From Gemmatimonadota bacterium (GTDB lineage: Bacteria > Gemmatimonadota > Gemmatimonadetes > Gemmatimonadales > GWC2-71-9), in the NCBI GenBank assembly GCA_016713435.1, contig JADJPD010000012.1, forward strand, positions 200,255-264,254: 64,000 bases of DNA, written 5' to 3'. The position numbers were made by a program, and so were the translations under genes. Positions within the stretch are counted from its first letter, which is position 1, and each line of letters opens with the position of its first letter. The notes under the pieces are model-generated. The model did no database searches. It saw nothing but the letters and a program-made list of their open reading frames with translations, and was not told the origin of the DNA. This document shows positions 60,797 to 64,000 of this stretch, piece after piece.

Positions 60797-62554
60797 CTAG
60801 CCGGCGACTTCCTCCAGTTCCTCCTCCACCTGCTGCCGCCACAGCAGGTCGTAGTACCGGCCGCGGAGCGCCATCAGCTCCGCATGGGTGCCCCGCTCCA
60901 CGATCTTCCCTTCCTCCAGCACCAGGATCTGCTCCGCGTCCCGCACCGCCGAGAGGCGGTGGGAGATGATCAGCCGGGTCCGGCGCGCCAGCGCGCTGCG
61001 CAGCTGCCGCAGGATCTTCGCCTCGGTCTGGCCGTCCACCGCGGAGAGCGAGTCGTCGAGGACGAACACCGGCGGGTCCTGCGCCAGCGCACGCGCGATG
61101 GCCGCCCGCTGGCGCTGCCCGCCCGAGAGGTTGATGCCGCGCTCGCCGAGCATGGTAGCGTAGCCGTTCGGGAGCTCCGGCAGCGCCGCGGCGAGCTGGG
61201 ACACCTCGGCGGCCTGCTCCAGCCGCCCGTCGTCGGGAGCGCCGAGGAGGACGTTGCCGCGGATGGTGTCGCTGAACAGGAAGGTCTCCTGCGGCACGAC
61301 GCCGATGGCGCGGCGAAGATCGCGCAGGTCGAGGGTGCGGAGGTCCACGCCGTCGAGGAGGATGCGGCCCCGGTCCGGGTCGTAGGTGCGCACCAGCAGC
61401 TCGGCCAACGTGGACTTTCCCGAGCCGGTGCCGCCCACGATCCCGAGCGCCTGGCCCGCGGGCAGGGTGAAGTTCACGTCCTGCAGCACCCAGCCGCGCG
61501 CGTGGGCATTCGGATAGCGGAACCAGACGCCCTCGAACGTGACGCTGCGCGCGCCGGCCGTCACCGGGAGGGGCACGGGGGCTGGCGGCGAGGTGATGGT
61601 GGGTGCGGCATCGAGCAGCTCCGCCAGGCGCCCCATCGAGGCCTCGCCCCGCTGCACCAGGGTGACGGCCCAGCCGAGCGCGATCATGGGCCAGACGAGC
61701 ATGACGAGATAGAGCCCGAACTCCACGAACTGGCCGGCGCTCAATGTGCCCTGGATCACCAGGGTGCCCCCGCGCCAGATCACGGCCGCCCCCCCGAGGC
61801 CCCCGAAGAAGCCGAGTAGGGGATGAAAGGCGCTCGACACGCGCGCCAGGGCGAGATTGCGGCGGGAATACCCCTCGTTTATCGTCTTGAACCGCTCGAT
61901 CTCCGCCGCCTCCTGCCGGTACGCCCGCACCACGCGGGCCCCGGAGAGGTTTTCGTGGACGGACGACGTCAGCTCGCTGAAGGCGGCCTGTGCGGCGACG
62001 GTGCGGCGGTGAATGGCCCGCCCAAAGATGATCATGGCAACGGGCAGGAGCAGCAGCGGCGCCAGCGCCAGCGCGGTGAGGCGCGGATCCAGGTGGAGCA
62101 TGAACGGCAGCACCACCGCGGCGCCGATGAGCGTGTCGGAGAGGTACATCACCCCGGGCCCCGCCACCATGCGGACGTTCAGCAGGTCGTTGGTGGCCCG
62201 GGCCATCAGGTCGCCGGTGGGGTACTTGTCGTAGAACTCGGCCGAGAGCCGCTCGAGGTGGGCAAAGAGCCGGTTGCGCAGGTCGGTCTCGATGCGACGG
62301 CTCACGCTGTTGAGCGTCTGCCGCATGCCGAAGCGGGCCAGGCCCGCCACGAGGCCCACGCCGAGCATCAGGAAGATAACCCGGCGCAGGTCGGCCAGGG
62401 TGCCACCGGCCCGGAGCAGGTCGAGGCCCTGCTGCACGTATCCGGGACCGAGGGCGCGCAGGTAGCTTGAGAGGATGACGCAGCCGAGGCCGGCGGCGTA
62501 GGTCAGCCAGTAGCGCCGGACGTCGGGGAGCAGGCGGGTTAGCTGCAGCTTCAT
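60797..62554 (-). CDS. ABC exporter, fused permease and ATPase (MsbA/MDR type)
   Basis: 585 residues, a half-transporter expected to dimerise. Six transmembrane helices (residues 15-300) precede the nucleotide-binding domain: Walker A GGTGSGKST 374-382, Q-loop VVPQETFLFSDTI, signature LSGGQ 476-480, Walker B VFVLDD 496-501 and switch His in ISHRLSAV. The ATG at 62554 starts MKLQLTRLLPDVRRYW. The upstream frame extension lacks homology. Substrate (lipid or drug) unknown. It is divergent from the lipoprotein gene. Confidence 0.93.
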   Translation of the reverse strand: MKLQLTRLLPDVRRYWLTYAAGLGCVILSSYLRALGPGYVQQGLDLLRAGGTLADLRRVIFLMLGVGLVAGLARFGMRQTLNSVSRRIETDLRNRLFAHLERLSAEFYDKYPTGDLMARATNDLLNVRMVAGPGVMYLSDTLIGAAVVLPFMLHLDPRLTALALAPLLLLPVAMIIFGRAIHRRTVAAQAAFSELTSSVHENLSGARVVRAYRQEAAEIERFKTINEGYSRRNLALARVSSAFHPLLGFFGGLGGAAVIWRGGTLVIQGTLSAGQFVEFGLYLVMLVWPMIALGWAVTLVQRGEASMGRLAELLDAAPTITSPPAPVPLPVTAGARSVTFEGVWFRYPNAHARGWVLQDVNFTLPAGQALGIVGGTGSGKSTLAELLVRTYDPDRGRILLDGVDLRTLDLRDLRRAIGVVPQETFLFSDTIRGNVLLGAPDDGRLEQAAEVSQLAAALPELPNGYATMLGERGINLSGGQRQRAAIARALAQDPPVFVLDDSLSAVDGQTEAKILRQLRSALARRTRLIISHRLSAVRDAEQILVLEEGKIVERGTHAELMALRGRYYDLLWRQQVEEELEEVAG

Positions 62555-62617
62555 GCTGCAATGTGGCCTCGGGTCGGGAGCCCGGGCAAGGATACCGTTC
62601 AGGGAGGAATCACCATC

Positions 62618-63427
62618 ATGCGCAAGATCATCGCTCTGGCCGGGCTCGTGGCGCTGGCCGCCTGCGGCGGCAAGGGAGACCAGCAGCAGGCCGCGGCCGA
62701 CAGCCTGCAGCGCGACCTGCAGCTCGCGCCGGCCGATTCGCAGGCCGCGCTCAACGACCAGCCGGCCGCCGGGGAGACCCCCGCCCCGGCTCCAGCTTCC
62801 GCCCCGGCGCAGCCCAAGCCGACCACCCCGGCGGCCCCGAAGCCGACCACGCCGGCCGCGCCCCGGCCGAGCACGCCCGCGGGCCCGAGCTACGGCGGCA
62901 CCCTCAAGACCGGCGCCGAGATCGCCGGCACCGCCACCGACACGCTCCACTCGCGCCACAACAAGGTCGGTGACGTCTTCCACATGACCACCAGCGCCGA
63001 CATCAAGAACGACCAGGGCAAGGTGGTCATCCCCGCGGGCTCGGTGGTGAGCTTCAAGGTGTTCCGCCTCGAGCCGGCCAAGAGCCGCAGCGAGACCGAC
63101 GGCCGCCTCCGCCTCACGGCGGTGGACGTGACCATCAACGGCAAGAGCTTCCCGGTGAGCGGGGAGGCCAACCGCACCACCGTCGAGCACGCACTCGAGG
63201 GTCAGGGGGTCACGGCCGGTGGTGCGGCCCGCGTGGCGGGCGGCGCGGCCGGTGGCGCGGTGGCCGGGCAGGTGGTGGGGGGCAAGACCGGCGCCATCGT
63301 CGGCGGCATCGCCGGGGCGGCAGGCGGGGCGGTGCTCGCCAACCAGACCGCGGACCGCGACGTGGTCGTGCGGCCGGGGATGAAGGTGGCGTTCACCATC
63401 ACCACGGATCTCGTCGTCACGCCGTAA
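62618..63427 (+). CDS. Lipoprotein with Pro/Ala linker and glycine-zipper segment
   Basis: 269 residues from the ATG at 62618 (AGGGAGG ribosome site). Lipobox LAAC places the acylated Cys at residue 16. Then come a Pro/Ala/Thr-rich linker (TTPAAPKPTTPAAP) and a beta-rich domain (GEIAGTATDTLHSR-like, DVFHMTTSADI, LTAVDVTINGKSFPVSGEA). A glycine-zipper stretch (GGAAGGAVAGQVVGGKTGAIVGG) and VVRPGMKVAFTI end the protein. Similar layouts occur in bacterial conjugation TrbI/VirB10-like and OmpA-anchored lipoproteins, but no firm family is claimed. Confidence 0.8.
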   Translation: MRKIIALAGLVALAACGGKGDQQQAAADSLQRDLQLAPADSQAALNDQPAAGETPAPAPASAPAQPKPTTPAAPKPTTPAAPRPSTPAGPSYGGTLKTGAEIAGTATDTLHSRHNKVGDVFHMTTSADIKNDQGKVVIPAGSVVSFKVFRLEPAKSRSETDGRLRLTAVDVTINGKSFPVSGEANRTTVEHALEGQGVTAGGAARVAGGAAGGAVAGQVVGGKTGAIVGGIAGAAGGAVLANQTADRDVVVRPGMKVAFTITTDLVVTP

Positions 63428-63456
63428 GCGGCGCCAGCGCTGTCGCACCAACAAGA

Positions 63457-63484
63457 GGGGCCGCCTCCGAGTGGAGGCGGCCCC
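63457..63484. terminator. Hairpin terminator between the lipoprotein and ggt
   Basis: A perfect 12-bp stem (GGGGCCGCCTCC/GGAGGCGGCCCC) with a 4-nt loop, followed on the plus strand by GTTCGTTTG. It stands between convergent genes. Confidence 0.85.
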
Positions 63485-63542
63485 GTTCGTTTGTCGCGAG
63501 TGCGAGGCGGCCAAGGCGGGGGGCTTGCCCCGACGGTCCGGT

Positions 63543-64000
63543 TCAGTAGCCCGAGCCGCCGCCGCCCAGCCGCGGGTCCGAGGCGCCGAGCCAGCCGTCG
63601 TCGGTACGGATGATGGCCTCGACGTCGCCCCAGCGGGTGCGGAAGACCAGCTTGTGGCCCAGCGCCTCGAGGCCGGCGAGCGCCGCCGGATTGAAGCCAT
63701 TCCGCTCCAGCCGCACCTCGTCGGGCAGGGCCTGGTGGTGCATGCGCGGCGCGGCGACCGCATCGGGGAGCGACATCTTGTGGTCGATCACGTTGGAGAT
63801 CACGTGGTACACCTGGGTGATGATCGTCGGCCCGCCGGGGGTGCCCACCACCATCAGCAGCTTGCCCTGCGGGTCCAGCACGATGCTCGGCGTCATGGCC
63901 GAGAGCATCCGCTTGCCGGGCTGGATGGCGTTGGCCTCGCCCTGGATGAGGCCGTAGGTGTTGGGCTGGCCCGGGGCGGCGGCGAAGTCATCCATCTCGT
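63543..64000 (-). CDS. ggt: Gamma-glutamyltransferase, C-terminal part (5' end outside window)
   Basis: The last about 150 residues of an N-terminal-nucleophile hydrolase that transfers or hydrolyses gamma-glutamyl groups, for example from glutathione. The frame is open to the window edge (NEMDDFAAAPGQPN-type segment). Conserved small-subunit motifs are GKRMLSAMTPSIVL, VVGTPGGPTIITQV and the final WLGASDPRLGGGGSGY. The catalytic Thr region lies outside the window. Confidence 0.92.
   Translation of the reverse strand, partial: EMDDFAAAPGQPNTYGLIQGEANAIQPGKRMLSAMTPSIVLDPQGKLLMVVGTPGGPTIITQVYHVISNVIDHKMSLPDAVAAPRMHHQALPDEVRLERNGFNPAALAGLEALGHKLVFRTRWGDVEAIIRTDDGWLGASDPRLGGGGSGY

Noticed and set aside
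60797..61819. C-terminal 340 residues of the permease frame as part of the protein
   Set aside because: They are purely the antisense of the ABC exporter and contain no hydrophobic helices.

Overview
This window is a very GC-rich chromosomal segment from a diderm (Gram-negative-type) bacterium: it encodes a TonB-dependent receptor, OmpA-family and DUF481 outer-membrane proteins, type IV pilus minor pilins and a lipoprotein. The mixture of a long RpoB insertion, a YpdA-type (bacillithiol) reductase, a stand-alone FTCD-type cyclodeaminase and a conserved GTPase/OmpA module looks most like Gemmatimonadota. That placement is inference and no 16S rRNA gene is present. No rRNA, tRNA, CRISPR array, phage or insertion sequence was found. 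The window opens inside rpoB and closes inside a gamma-glutamyltransferase gene.

Layout. 1-6.9 kb: rpoB (3' part) and rpoC, closed by a strong terminator. 6.9-9.7 kb, minus strand: a YpfJ-type metallopeptidase and an ABC-2 exporter. 9.9-10.8 kb: rpsL-rpsG with their own promoter and terminator. 10.9-25.3 kb: fusA, tuf and the S10/spc ribosomal-protein run through secY. rplP is present only as its 3' part, fused in frame to rpsC. 25.4-28.4 kb: adk, map, a tiny membrane protein and a PRC-barrel protein. 28.4-29.8 kb, minus: cyclodeaminase and inositol monophosphatase. 29.8-35.4 kb: trpS, a PilT-like ATPase, an M28-like membrane peptidase, purA and ypdA. 35.4-39.6 kb, minus: a minor-pilin operon (fimT, pilV, pilW, pilX types) behind a CRP-like site. 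40-48.6 kb: glyS, a zincin, a beta-propeller protein, a small cluster with a ubiquitin-like protein, an HDAC-family deacetylase, a dipeptide epimerase and priA. 48.6-56.3 kb, minus: DUF481 protein, OmpA/TSP3 protein, a Ras-like GTPase with its envelope-spanning partner and a coiled-coil protein, then a TonB receptor. 56.5-61 kb: a TIGR00300 (archaeal-type ornithine cyclodeaminase) protein, a Fur-family regulator, CcdA and a 3'-truncated SLC13-type permease. 60.8-64 kb: a type I ABC exporter (minus), a lipoprotein, and the end of ggt (minus).

How it works together. The first 26 kb is transcription, translation and secretion machinery organised as coupled operons with ATGA/GTGA overlaps. Promoters are unusually legible: TTGNNN, 16-17 nt, TANNTT-type -10. 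At several genes the start codon lies only 6-10 nt after the -10 box, which implies leaderless mRNAs. Three downstream genes appear to start at CTG inside a CTGA overlap with the preceding stop codon.

Caution. About ten conserved genes, including essential ones such as fusA and map, carry single-base indels. This looks like uncorrected sequencing or assembly error, so the rpsC-rplP fusion and the truncated permease should be checked against reads before being treated as biology.
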